Source: Fonsecaea monophora
Lineage: Eukaryota > Ascomycota > Eurotiomycetes > Chaetothyriales > Herpotrichiellaceae
DNA: 64,000 nt
Reading direction: 5' to 3'
Assembly: GCF_001642475.1 (NCBI RefSeq)
Contig: NW_019173980.1
Location: 62,001 to 126,000, forward strand
The notes under the pieces are model-generated. The model ran no database searches. It was not told where the DNA came from and was given only the letters and a program-made list of their open reading frames with translations. Below, piece by piece: positions 1 to 10,639 of this stretch. The position numbers and the translations under genes are program-made. How positions within the stretch are numbered: position 1 is the first letter of the stretch; each line of letters starts with the position of its first letter.

Positions 1-539
1 AAGGTCGGCCGCAGCACCAGGTAATAACACAATGGGGGGGCAGCACATTACGCGAGGCCAGCTGGCACCTACAAGAGCAAGAGGGGTTCTTTAAGATGGG
101 ACTTGGTAGCACCCTAACCAGCAATGGACAGACTCGTACTCGTAGACTCTTGTTTCAGTTTTGGGCATTGGTGTCGTGTTCGAGAGCCAGTAATGGTCCG
201 CATGCATCGGGCATCAAACATTAGGTACATACCTACTCGTATGTAGGCGTCAGGTACCGGGAACTTGCTAACGAGCGTCCAGGCTGTTGATAGGCGAGCC
301 ATGCTGTTCTCCTCTCCAAGTGCTTTGGTTCACCGCCCAGCCGCCCGCCTGCCCCGCCCGACAGCCTGGGTGCCTAGCCGTTTCCCCAAGGCCTCTTCCC
401 CAGATTCTTTCTTGGCCTTATCAAACGTTCTCATCTCGCCGCCTCTGGCCCGTTTCTCGAGTTTGCAAAGGGCTTACAAGATCAAACATCAAAGTAGAGT
501 CGTTCACTTCGAAATTTTCCGCGCCCTCAGTCCTTGTCC
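1..539. other. 5' flank of the first F-box gene
   Basis: No gene is supported here. The last 250 bases, upstream of the F-box start, are pyrimidine-rich, as is usual for fungal promoters and leaders. Open frames in this stretch use TTG or GTG starts and have no recognisable protein content. Confidence 0.5.
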
Positions 540-1358
540 ATGTCCATGGATTCAGAAATAGCAGATGCCGCACCACAATATGCCCAGCCTACGCCATGCA
601 TTTCCGGCTCCGAGCACATCCTCGAGCCGCCCCCTTCCTTGACGACACCTCACCGTTCGATCTTTGGGTCGGGGTTCCGGACACGACGTCAGATTCTGAC
701 GGACCAGAAAGCCGCGGCCGACAGAGAATTCGACGACTGGTGTCGGCAGGAGGAAGCCGCGGGGCCCCGACCGTCCCAACCGGACCCTTACGATCCGTTC
801 TTCATCCCAGACTCGATCCTGCTGTACGGGCCCGTCTCTCCGCAGAGGAAGAGCAGACTCCTCCAGCTCCCGCACGAGCTCCTCACCGACATCTTCAAGA
901 GGGTCAAGATCCCTCACTTCCAGGTCTCGCTCGCCCTGACGTGCAAGACCATGGCGCGCGTGGCCGCCGAGCCGGGCATCTTCTCCCCCTGGCGCGGCTA
1001 CCGCGACAAAGACGGCCTCTTCCGTCTCCTCGAGCGGAGGAACAACTTCATCCCCCCGCACCTGAAGCTGTGTCGCGCCTGTTTCCGCTTCTTGCCGTGG
1101 AGTGGCGGCGAGTACTGGGACAGGCAGATGTCGTCGGGCATCTTTGACCGGTCCAACCTCAACTGGTACGACATCCTCATGTGGTTTTATAATCGCGTCG
1201 CCTTTCAGTATCGATGTCCATGGTGTTGCGTGTTCCAGTACACGAGCTACGCCAGTCAGGGCCTCTATGAACGGCGCAGGGTGAATGGGCCACTCGGCCT
1301 CCTCGACACCCGCGAACGCGTTTGTCCCGACTTGAACAGGCGGATGGATAAACCGTGA
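540..1358 (+). CDS. F-box protein with C-terminal CxxC pairs
   Basis: Single-exon 272-aa protein. An F-box lies at about residues 105-145 (LQLPHELLTDIF, then a Leu-rich helix with LALTCKTMARV); F-boxes bind Skp1 and make the protein a substrate receptor of an SCF ubiquitin ligase. Behind it sit two cysteine pairs, C178-x2-C181 in the phrase CRACFRFLP and C226-x2-C229, which could bind one zinc ion. The N-terminal 100 residues are Pro-rich and look disordered. There are no WD40 or LRR repeats, so the substrate cannot be guessed. The start is the first ATG in frame (540); a second ATG lies at 546. The partial F-box gene at the right end of the window has the same F-box then CxxC-x-x-LP layout, so both probably belong to one expanded fungal family. 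F-box call firm, function unknown. Confidence 0.85.
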   Translation: MSMDSEIADAAPQYAQPTPCISGSEHILEPPPSLTTPHRSIFGSGFRTRRQILTDQKAAADREFDDWCRQEEAAGPRPSQPDPYDPFFIPDSILLYGPVSPQRKSRLLQLPHELLTDIFKRVKIPHFQVSLALTCKTMARVAAEPGIFSPWRGYRDKDGLFRLLERRNNFIPPHLKLCRACFRFLPWSGGEYWDRQMSSGIFDRSNLNWYDILMWFYNRVAFQYRCPWCCVFQYTSYASQGLYERRRVNGPLGLLDTRERVCPDLNRRMDKP

Positions 1359-2386
1359 CGTTCGAACTCACCTCCCACATTTAACCCACATTGTACGTGC
1401 GAAAAGCCGACATACAGTGCCACACACAACGCTAGAGCAAAAAAGGAAAATGGATACACGCCCTTTTCTCCCCGAAAAGCACGAGCCCAGTCATTTGCTC
1501 GAACTCGACACTTGTGTATAGAGTTTGAATACAAGGTCGACCGCGGACCCACTGAACGCACCAAGACAACAAGACTCGAACGACGGCAGCGGAAACAGCA
1601 ATAACCAGAAATACTCTCACCAACCTTCGCCCCGTTTGTTGCCGGAATGGTTTGAGTCCTTCTCCCGCACCGACCACACAACGACGTCAAAAGAACACCC
1701 CGCAACACCACTTCCCAGCTTCTAAAATCTAGCGAGACTCTGGGGCCAAACGAAGCGTTACACAGGACGAGAGAATGTGCTTCCCAAAGACTGATCATGT
1801 CAGAGACACATCGCTGTGTTGTCATGGAAACCCCATCAATTGAACTCTGAGAAGCAATGGTAGTGGGAAGACACTGTCACTGTCCCCCTGCGTGCCCTGT
1901 CACCTCGTCACGGCTAAGAAAGAAAAAAAGGCGAGGGCAAGGCCACTCAGGCACATCTGGCGAACATACCTCCAAGCATGTTAATCTTTTCAAAAATGAT
2001 ACATACCTACCTCATCGGGCTAGCTAGGAAAGGGCCCGGTGCGAGTGGATTTTACGAACCTGATGGAGAGGCATACAAGTACATACAAGACATCGTCGCA
2101 CTCGACTGGAGGTTACACTTACACACGCAGTGATGAGAAATGACCTTGACGAGTATTCAACAGGAAGAAGAATTTTAAAACCTTGTAGCTCGTTCTCATT
2201 CTGGGACGCTCCTCAGCGTTCGGAATGTTTCATTCATATTTTCATCTAGATCGTGGATCGCGTAAAACATACTGTGCAAAGCCAATTATCCTTCTACGCA
2301 CCCATCGACAGACACGAGATGGATGGATGTATGTGTTCAGCTCAAATGAGGCGGATGCAGGACGCAAGCGGGCATATAAAAGCTCC
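1359..2386. other. Convergent intergenic region, F-box / RAD2
   Basis: About 1 kb between two convergent genes; it should hold both 3' UTRs and terminators. Frames of up to 186 codons are open on the minus strand but show no domain or plausible composition, so I do not call a gene. Confidence 0.5.
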
Positions 2387-5300
2387 TTATTCCCCATCTT
2401 CCCCTACTCTCTTCCTCGAGCCCTTCTTACTCGCCTTTGATCGTGGCCTTGTGACATCTTGTGATGTTCCCTTGGTCTTTGATTTGGATCTCGACTTCGA
2501 GGCCGCAGGGCGCTTCGTCGAGGCTTCATCACCCGCAAACTCTCCGTCATCGTCGATATCTCCACCCATAACCAGGTTGGGCGAGGAGTCAGCAGTATTG
2601 TCGTTCGTGCTAGGCTGGTGTTCGACTTCCTCGATACCTTGGATCTCGCCGAGTCCGTCAAGAACCTCAATCTCATCCTCATTTTCGCTCGGTTCTTCGT
2701 CCTCATCCCCTTCGTCAGCCCGTCGTTTCCGCCGTTTCTCTGCCTCTCCCCTGAGCCTTTTATACGCATTTCTCATCCGGCCGGATTCCTTGCCCGTACG
2801 ATTTCTGGGCGCCATCGCTTCCGCTTGCGCTCGAGCCTGCCCAACACCCTCGCCACCGACAGCAAGTGCCTTGCCATGTGTTCCTGGGTTTCCATTGATG
2901 CCCCGTCCGCCGACACCAACCGTTCCCGAGAAAAATCGGGTGATGTTGCTCTGCGTGCCCTCCACTTCTCGCCGATTCATATCCCGAATGACCGGGACTA
3001 GAACCTCATCGGTCCTCTCCTGCGACCACCCGATCGTCGCCATCAGGAAGCTTCGTAATTTGTCCAAATCCGGCACTCCCCATTGAAATGGTTCCGGGTT
3101 TGAGTCGACCTCCGGATTGAGGTATGCGTCATCCACCCTTAAGTCGGGGAATCCCGTTGGCAGAAACAGACGTTTCTGTACCGTCTTGCGGAATTTCCGT
3201 CGAAAAGGGGTAGTGAGTTGGTTTTCCAGATCCTGGGGTCTGCCAAGTTGGATCTTCTCACACCACGCCTTGAATTCTTCTAGATTCTCGAAATCGGTGA
3301 GAATCTCTAGCGCAGTCACAGGTCCAACTCCAGGGACTCCCTCGGTGTAATCACTGCCCAATAGATGCGCGAACCTGATCAATCTCCGTCTGTCCAGCAA
3401 GAATTCCTTTTCAAGATCTGAGGAGAGATAGCACTCGACGTATTTCGCCGCGTTGAACATGTTCTTGTATATCCTGGTTCCTCCAAAGAGAAAGATATCT
3501 GAGTCGTCTGTGACAATTCCATCCACCAGGCCCAAGCGGACAAGTTCGGCACACTGCGCTTCAGCCTCCATTGGGGCGGTGATGTACGGCAGGCCAAACA
3601 ATCTCAGCAGTGCTTGACATTCTTGGATCATAGTCTGCGTGACTTCGTCGGCATCTCGACGGTCGCGTTTCTGTTGGGACCGCAAGGCTTTGAGTTCGGC
3701 ATCGAAATCGCGCATGGCTTGTTCGGTCGAGGGTCCTTTGGAATGATTGAGGGCGGATGTGAACCGGGTGTGTTCTTCAGCCTCTTCGGCCAGTTGGCGC
3801 ATCAACTCTTCCTCCGAGGCAGAGAGATAATCGAATTCTTCTTCTTCGATTTGCGCCACGTCTGGAATTTCCGTGATGCCCGGTTCTGCAACGGGTTGTT
3901 CGCTCAGTCCTGAAAGCCGCACTGGGAAATCATTTGTCGACATTTGCCCTCGATTTGATGCAACTGCAGGCTCCATTTCGACATCCTCAAATTCCTCACC
4001 TTCGTCTTCATCTTGGGCAGCAGTTGCGGTGTCGTGTTGGCGCGGGGAAGGCTCCTCTTCGACAGTACCGAGCGATCCTGGACTCGCTGGTTGTACAGGC
4101 TGCTCATTGTCCGACTCACTCCATTCGACTTCCTCAAAATCACTTTCATTGGCCGCGACATGTTCAGTACCAGCCGGCTCAGGCAAATACTGAGGAACAG
4201 CAGACGGTTGAGGCGGTGATGCTTGTATCTCTTCAGCGATCTCGCCCATCGTCGGTGGTGGCTCTTCCTCGGGTTGGTTTTCGGCTGCAATTTGTCGTCC
4301 AAGCTCGTATCGCTTCTCGCGCTCTTCGTCTCTTTTCCGTCTTTCGAGATCTTCAACCTCTTGAATCATAGCAATTTCAGGTTCGCTGGGAGGGACAAGC
4401 TCGTCGACAGGTTCCTCAGATGGCTGGGTCAACAGTGGAGCTTCCTCCTGAACCGTTTCCTCTTCAAGATCAATTGGCTGTTGACTTCTGCCTTTGTCAT
4501 CTTCAGCCTCTAGGTCTATCACTTCACTGGTGTCGTGGCGTCGTATGGTGTCCCATAGATCCGCATTTTCCTCTCTGTGCACATCATATGAATCTTCTGT
4601 AGCTGCAGTCTTCGATTTCATATCCTTGATGTTTGGAGTGGCATTGAACCATTCCGGCAATGGCTGAGCAGGCCTCTCCTTACGAAATGCATCTTCTCCG
4701 AGATCTCGATCGAATCCACCTGATAGATCTTCCTCGATTTTCTTGGATTTCTTCTTCCCCAGCAGTGATTGTCCGAGGTTGAGAGACTCGAAGGGCAACG
4801 GGCCATCAAATTTTGGCGCGGCAGTGCTCGTGATCTTTGACGACGTCGGACTCCGGTCTCTGACACTCGTTTTGGGCTTGAGCTTAGTTCGCCTTGACTC
4901 TGCAAGGGCAGCTTGTAGGTCGAATCCATCCTCCTCTGCAGACTCCTCGGCGGGTACTTCTGGTGCTCCTTCAGCCATCCATCCTCCGCCTCCTCGGTCG
5001 TCATCAGTTGGCTCCTCCAAGGACATGGCTATGGCGCGTTGTAGATCCTCGTCATGCTCCTCCGGCTCAGGATATAGGGGCAAAACATCCTCAAACATAT
5101 CGTCCTCGTCCTCGGGCCCTGTTTTGTCCTCTGGGACAAATAACGACTCCTCGGCCGTTTCCATGGGGATGTCCCGAACGGCAGGATGGGAAGGCCGTGT
5201 AGTCTTCGGAGCAGCTTGGGTAGCGCTTGAAGCGGCCTTCCTTGCTTCATATACTGCTTTCCTCTTTCTCGCGATCTCTTCTGCCACCTCCTCATACGAC

Positions 5301-6457
5301 ATGTCATAATCAACGCCAGCTTTCCTCTTCCGAGCCCATGTCTTTGGGAGCCGGTTCAGGCCTTCAATCGCGACATCTTCGAACTCATCCTGATCTGAGT
5401 CTGCAGAGAAAGCGACTTCAGACTTTCCCTCGTCTTCCAGATCGATTGCATTCTCCTTTTCGGTACCCTGTCTGTTCGACACTACGCCCAGCGCCCATCC
5501 GCCCTCCACCCCTTCATTCTTCACCAGAATATATTCTTTCCCCTTCTCACCAGCAATCCTGCCACCGCCCTCTCTCAGAAAGTCTCCTTCCACCATACCG
5601 TTCAAGTGCATGAGCCGTTGCGTCAACTCGTTTCTCTCCTTGACTCTCTCGATCTGAAACTTCGAGAAAGCCATGCGGTCGGGAAACATGCCGTCGAGCT
5701 GCTCTTTGGAGTAGCCCATCCTCAGCCTCGATCTCAACCTCGCGGCATTTAGGATGTTGTACCTGTCTCCTGCTGGGAGGGAGAGGAAGAAAGGGCTCTC
5801 AAAATCAATCTTACTGAAGTCGTAGAGGTTGATATCCTCGCCCGAATGAAATTGTCGCGCGTACTCTTCCAACTCGGCCTGAGACATGATCCGTGGGTCG
5901 TTCGGCGCACCCATCTCTTCAAGGCTCACATCCAAGTCGGGCAAATGGTACTGGTCTTTCTTCCTGAATTTTTCGCCTCGACCAGCCGAGCGTTCTTGCT
6001 TCGTCATGCCCAGCTCTTCAACGTACACTAAGTCTTGGTCCGCCGGTAACTCCTCTTCGGGTGTTTTCTCTCTGTCCGCTCTCCGCCTCTTTTCTTCTTC
6101 CTCGGCCGCCCGAGCAACCTGCACGGCGAGCAACTTTCCCGCCGTCCTCGCCGCATCCTCTCGTCTACCCTCCCGTCTTCTCTTTCTCTTCCGGATGGTC
6201 TCTCGCTTCAGGACCGGTGCCCCGCCATCGAACACAAACACGGGCTTGATGCCAAAGTAGAGCAGTTTGCATATGCGGCGGAAGAAGCCGACGACGTGGC
6301 TGTTGCGTAGGGCATTGCCCTCTTTGTCCCGCACCGCTTTGAGGAATTGGTAGATCCAGATGGAGGCATCGACGGCCAGGCGTTTGCGATTCAGCGAGGC
6401 GAGTTGGGTTGGACGGGCGCTGGGGGCAACCACGGTCCACAGCCCAGTAACACCCAT
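2387..6457 (-). CDS. RAD2: DNA repair endonuclease Rad2 (XPG family)
   Basis: Intron-less 1356-aa protein, longer than yeast Rad2 or human XPG because of a long acidic spacer. It is the structure-specific 3' flap endonuclease of nucleotide excision repair. The XPG N domain starts at Met1 (MGVTGLW) and carries D30 and D77, the expected metal ligands. The XPG I domain near residues 950-1010 holds E964 and E966 (MEAEAQC) and D984, D985 and D987 (VTDDSDIF), followed by the helix-hairpin-helix GSDYTEGVPGVGP. A PIP box, QSNITRFF, sits at 1169-1176, and the tail is basic and likely nuclear-localising. Two UIM-like helices occur in the spacer, near 471 (DLQRAIAMSLEE) and 513 (DLQAALAESRR). Identity is certain from the split nuclease domains. 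The role of the UIM-like segments is inference. Confidence 0.97.
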   Translation of the reverse strand: MGVTGLWTVVAPSARPTQLASLNRKRLAVDASIWIYQFLKAVRDKEGNALRNSHVVGFFRRICKLLYFGIKPVFVFDGGAPVLKRETIRKRKRRREGRREDAARTAGKLLAVQVARAAEEEEKRRRADREKTPEEELPADQDLVYVEELGMTKQERSAGRGEKFRKKDQYHLPDLDVSLEEMGAPNDPRIMSQAELEEYARQFHSGEDINLYDFSKIDFESPFFLSLPAGDRYNILNAARLRSRLRMGYSKEQLDGMFPDRMAFSKFQIERVKERNELTQRLMHLNGMVEGDFLREGGGRIAGEKGKEYILVKNEGVEGGWALGVVSNRQGTEKENAIDLEDEGKSEVAFSADSDQDEFEDVAIEGLNRLPKTWARKRKAGVDYDMSYEEVAEEIARKRKAVYEARKAASSATQAAPKTTRPSHPAVRDIPMETAEESLFVPEDKTGPEDEDDMFEDVLPLYPEPEEHDEDLQRAIAMSLEEPTDDDRGGGGWMAEGAPEVPAEESAEEDGFDLQAALAESRRTKLKPKTSVRDRSPTSSKITSTAAPKFDGPLPFESLNLGQSLLGKKKSKKIEEDLSGGFDRDLGEDAFRKERPAQPLPEWFNATPNIKDMKSKTAATEDSYDVHREENADLWDTIRRHDTSEVIDLEAEDDKGRSQQPIDLEEETVQEEAPLLTQPSEEPVDELVPPSEPEIAMIQEVEDLERRKRDEEREKRYELGRQIAAENQPEEEPPPTMGEIAEEIQASPPQPSAVPQYLPEPAGTEHVAANESDFEEVEWSESDNEQPVQPASPGSLGTVEEEPSPRQHDTATAAQDEDEGEEFEDVEMEPAVASNRGQMSTNDFPVRLSGLSEQPVAEPGITEIPDVAQIEEEEFDYLSASEEELMRQLAEEAEEHTRFTSALNHSKGPSTEQAMRDFDAELKALRSQQKRDRRDADEVTQTMIQECQALLRLFGLPYITAPMEAEAQCAELVRLGLVDGIVTDDSDIFLFGGTRIYKNMFNAAKYVECYLSSDLEKEFLLDRRRLIRFAHLLGSDYTEGVPGVGPVTALEILTDFENLEEFKAWCEKIQLGRPQDLENQLTTPFRRKFRKTVQKRLFLPTGFPDLRVDDAYLNPEVDSNPEPFQWGVPDLDKLRSFLMATIGWSQERTDEVLVPVIRDMNRREVEGTQSNITRFFSGTVGVGGRGINGNPGTHGKALAVGGEGVGQARAQAEAMAPRNRTGKESGRMRNAYKRLRGEAEKRRKRRADEGDEDEEPSENEDEIEVLDGLGEIQGIEEVEHQPSTNDNTADSSPNLVMGGDIDDDGEFAGDEASTKRPAASKSRSKSKTKGTSQDVTRPRSKASKKGSRKRVGEDGE

Positions 6458-6984
6458 GATTTAACGGTCGAGGTCAATGAGGAAAGGGTGATAAAACCGT
6501 GCGCCTGCGACGCCGCTCTTGACGCTCTGCCGTCCGGAGTCTGGAGAAGGACTCTATTGCCACCATTGCTGCAGCGTCGCGGCAGCACATATGATGGAAA
6601 GCGGGAAATGCTGCTGAAAAACGATGATGTATTCTGCGGTGCGGTGCCTGAGTCACGCGCTAATGACGCGAACTCACATGCCCAGCCCCTCACCGAGTTC
6701 TACAGGTCAAGGCAAAATGAACTAGCACTGGATTACAAGATAGCCCTGATAATGAGAGGATTGTGTAGTGACTCCTTGATCACAATCATGTTGTACTAAA
6801 TTCTGCCGCCCGTCAAGGCCCATTCTACCGAATTCCCACCCTTTGCAACGAAAGGGGCGCCTCCCAGCGGCATGTACTTGACGCCGTGCTAGACCATAAA
6901 GGGGCATCACAATCAGCCCCATGGAATAATGATCATGTAAAATCCCCAACACAAAAGAAAATAGAGTAATCGAGACAAGGCGAC
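6458..6984. promoter_or_regulatory. RAD2 promoter region with paired ACGCG cores
   Basis: 527 bp between the RAD2 start and the CAC2 stop, both on the minus strand. Two ACGCG cores lie at 6655-6660 (ACGCGC) and 6666-6671 (ACGCGA), about 200 bp upstream of the RAD2 ATG. They resemble half-matches to the MluI cell-cycle box, but neither is the full ACGCGT, so MBF control is only a possibility. Confidence 0.3.
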
Positions 6985-9433
6985 TTAGTTGCCTTCTTCC
7001 TTGGCATTCTCAGTCGAGCCTGACGGACCAACAAGAGTGGGAGCAATCCTTCTCCTCTTCGACTTGGTTTCCTCCTTTTCGCTTTCGCTTGTTGCGCCGT
7101 CCCTCTTGCCCAAAACAGAACCACTAATAGAGCTTGTTGCAGAATGTTGACCACCATGAACACTTGCAGGAGTCTGAGGCGGCGTTGTCATCGGTGGAAT
7201 AGCTATCGGAGGACCGGAATTGGAGGCGGTCACCAGGGGCACATGTCCCAAGGTAGGGGTGGCATTATTTGGGAGACCCGAAGTTTGGACCGACGTCATT
7301 GTAGCTATTGATGACTGCGAATTGGATCTCGTCGGACTTCCAGGACGGAGTACAAATGGGGCTGGTGAAGGATGTGATGGTGGTACAGGAACAGGAGATG
7401 CTTTTGTCAGCGAAGGTGAAGCTGCAGCGGTAGGTGTTGGAACAGGTGTTGAATTTGAAGAAGATGTTGGTAAAGGTATCGAGGTTGTAACAACCGGATG
7501 GCTATATGTTGGATGGGGCCCGGTGTAGACCTGGCCCAATTCACCCGGTGCGAACGCCAAAGTAGAGCAAAAGCCATCCGTAGAGGACATCAGTAGTGTA
7601 AGACCGTCATTTGACCTGCGTCACCTTGTCAGTAATATTCTTGCCTCGAGAGCATTTCAAGACGTACCAGGTCAAATCTGAGAAAGTGGCGTAGTGAAGA
7701 TTGCTCACGACACAGATAGGGGTGGTTTGCTGCGTGTCGTAAACAAACACTGCATCTTGCGTTGCCACGGCGTAGATCATTCGATACGGCAGGGAGAAGG
7801 CCGGAGTGGGTGCAGGGCTGGCAGGCTCACCATCGATCGATGGTTTCGGTGAAGGGGCAGACATCGAATCAGGACCAGGAGTAGAAGCCGACAAAGGTGG
7901 AGGCTCCATGATCGTTGATGAGCTCTGCGGAACTATAGGATCTGGCAGGAGAGGTATCTCTTCGCTCGCCGACGAGGTATCGATTGTGATGTGATTTGTG
8001 GGTTTCGGGGTGGAGCGCAAGGTATACAGGATAGGAGAGCATTTGACCGCCACGGACGGCTTCTTGTGCCCAGGAAGGTGGGCTACTGGAGGCTTGTTGA
8101 AGCCAGCTCTTGTATAGATGTAGACGGTATTTGTCACATCATCCGTGGTCTTCATTGGATCAGACGCCATTGGAAAGCTGGTCTTATAGTGTCCAGCAGG
8201 TGTAAACAAGAGGCTGCCGTCTGGTGAGAACGTAAGACGACGGAAGAAAGAGGTCATGGTTTCGTTGTGGTAGATATTCGTGTTCTTTACTGCTAGACCC
8301 ATGGCTGCACTGAGACTCGGAGACGAAATCTCTGGTCTAACGGCTGGGAGCGGTAGCGAAGGTGCCGGTGAAGCAGATCGCCGGAACGAAGGCGACGAGC
8401 CGAAAGATGACCGCCGGCTTGATGTTAGGAGAGGAGGATCCATAGGTAGAGGAGTTGTCAGAGGCGTTCCAGGGTTGGAGGGCGCGGGAGACGCAATGGC
8501 AAGGTTGTTGGCACTGGAGTTCGAGGCACGGTGCGTCAACTCTGCTGGTGCCGGGCTGTTGGACGATATCCGTCGACCGGGGAGATCCATCTTGTTGAAC
8601 TTGCCGTGGGTGGACAGTGTTGGCGTGCCATCTTTGAGCTTGAGAGCATAGATGTGGACCGATCGGTCTGATGATTGAGTCGCAACGAACTCGTTGAGGG
8701 GATCCCAAGCCACGCCTTGCACGAAATGACTGTGTTCTGCGATTTGGCGGATCATGGTTCCTTGGGCAAAGTCAGTAGCGTCATGCTGTGAGAGACATCA
8801 ACTTCCACACATACCGGTATGCGCATTGAAAATCCTCGCCGTGTTGTCGACCCCACCGGTAATGAAATATTGGCCGTCTGGCGACCATGCCAGATCATAA
8901 ATTTCCGCTCCGGTGGAAGTCCTGCACATGTGTTTGATCCTCCATGTTTCCTTGTCATCGGCATGTTCATCGGTCAAGGTGGCCATGGAAGATTCGGAGG
9001 GCACCCAAAGAAGGACGTTGCCGTCATCGCCGGCTGAAGCCAGCATTTCACCTGCCTTCCGTCAGCAAACAGCGTTCAAGCCAGTATCAGAGTACATACC
9101 CTTGGGACAGAACCGGACGACATTGACGGGTTGAGTGTGCCTGGTGAGAGTTGATAGGTATGTTACTTTTCTCTCCTCGCCTTGAGCTTCAATGCTCCAT
9201 AACTATTTTCTTCCGTATCAGCAGATTTTACCGAAGAGAGGAGCGAAGAGAGAGGATTTTGTACCCGGACATTGTTATCACTATTCTAGTCAGCAAAACT
9301 GTAGGATACGTCGTAACGGGAGAACTCACTTTCCAGCCGTAGCTAGCCTCCCTTTACCATGAGGATCGAAATGGACCGAATAGATCGGCTGGCTCTCATG
9401 GTGCCACTGAATGAGAAGCGGTCCGGCTTTCAT
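6985..9433 (-). CDS. CAC2: Chromatin assembly factor 1 subunit B (Cac2/p60)
   Basis: Spliced 727-aa WD40 protein. Exons (high to low): 9433-9330, 9280-9265, 9202-9100, 9051-8815, 8760-7668, 7615-6985; all GT..AG introns are 48-62 bp and the phases close exactly. Exon 2 is a 16-nt microexon that restores the NDNNVR phrase. The N-terminus (MKAGPLLIQWH, then ESQPIYSVHFDP) is the hallmark of the Cac2/CHAF1B family. WD repeats fill roughly the first 420 residues; the C-terminal third is Pro/Ser/Thr-rich and disordered, with a basic segment. The C-terminal WD element (SSTDGFCSTLAFAPGELG) is also typical. CAF-1 deposits H3-H4 behind the replication fork and is recruited to PCNA by its large subunit. 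Family identity is firm; exon edges were set by eye. Confidence 0.93.
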
Positions 9434-10639
9434 GACGGCATTGGAGAGCGGCCTCGAAGGCCACTTGACGGAAGTTCAAAATGGCAGGTTGAAGTTGTGG
9501 TGGACTGAGCCGTGGAATATGTAGCCGGTCCTTGTTGGCGCTCGTGTACAGGTAAGATGCGGTGGGTAAACGGCAGGCGGCAGAGGAGCTTTCGTTTGCG
9601 TTCTTTGAGGCGGAGATCAACAACCGGATCCCAGCAGAGAGTGCTTGCTGAGTCAAATCGTGTAATGAAGTGGACGAGAGAATACTTTTCTCACTCTGTG
9701 AGTATCGGGATAGAGGTTGAAACAAGGGCTATTGGTCGTCTGAGTAGCAACGGGCGCAGTTCAACTACTACTACTAGTCGAGAGACAAAGAGATGGGCCG
9801 CATGCCTCGTCGTGGAGGGTTGCCAATGTGCTCCGCAGCCAGATTGGAATTGGGCGGCTTCAAAGGTGGAGAAGAGGTCCAGCCCTGATCTTCCAACACT
9901 ACGTGTACCTCGAATTGTTGCTTCACAGCTGCTATAGGCTCGCATTCAGCTACCTCTTGTTATCTTGCTGCGGCCTACTCCCTCCCACACGAAAAAAATC
10001 CTGGACCTTGAAAGTTTGACGCGCCCGTGTCTCCCTCGTCACCCACGTCTGGATGCCTGGCGCGTCTGACCACATCAACCTGGCCAGTCACTCATTCAAC
10101 CCTGGGGCCAAACATTTCAATTCTGGTGGGATTGGTGAAATTCTATTGCATCCCCCCAATAGCATTAGGTCATCACTCGACATAGACTTCTTTGCTCCTA
10201 GAGCTCCAAATACCAGCTGCCTGACCTTCTCGGGGGCCATGCCCTCCGGATTGCAGTAGTACATTCCCAGCAAGACCACCAAATCTCTGCTCCTTTCCTT
10301 CGACTCGACTGATATCGACCGAATTCCAAATTGTTTGTACGAAAACCGATGCGCTTTTCCGAAGACGTAGCTTCCTGAAGCTGCCTGTGTCTCTTTGTGT
10401 TGGAATAACCCTGTTGCGCCAACCGACGCCGATTGAACTAGAATCAGTCGAGACGGCACGAGGCCATGACGGCAAGGCATCCCAGACCTTGCGGCCAACC
10501 AAGATCCGGGTCATAGACTTGGTACATTGCCCACTGTCTGTACAAGAACGAGTGACAAGACCGACGTTGCCGGAAATACAGGTCATGAGAAACGCAGGAA
10601 TGACTGAAGATGTTTTCTTTATTTCGATATCGTGATCCC
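9434..10639. other. Intergenic: CAC2 promoter and PP-Z 3' region
   Basis: 1.2 kb. It contains an inverted pair of the 8-mer GACGCGCC (10018-10025 on the plus strand, 10059-10066 on the minus strand), about 600 bp upstream of the CAC2 ATG; the ACGCG core recalls a cell-cycle box. A minus-strand open frame at 10088-10498 looks partly protein-like but has no family resemblance and lies just downstream of the PP-Z stop, so I leave it as 3' UTR or noise. Confidence 0.4.

Noticed and set aside
1358..1380. GTTCGAA loop with a flanking stem, tRNA-like
   Set aside because: Stem is imperfect and no acceptor, D or anticodon arms are found nearby.
1265..1825. 186-codon minus-strand frame overlapping the F-box gene end
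   Set aside because: No domain, biased to Arg/Ser/Leu as in antisense frames, and overlaps a real coding region.
10088..10498. 136-codon minus-strand frame after the PP-Z stop
   Set aside because: Its C-terminal half looks faintly protein-like, but it has no family signal and sits where the PP-Z 3' UTR is expected.
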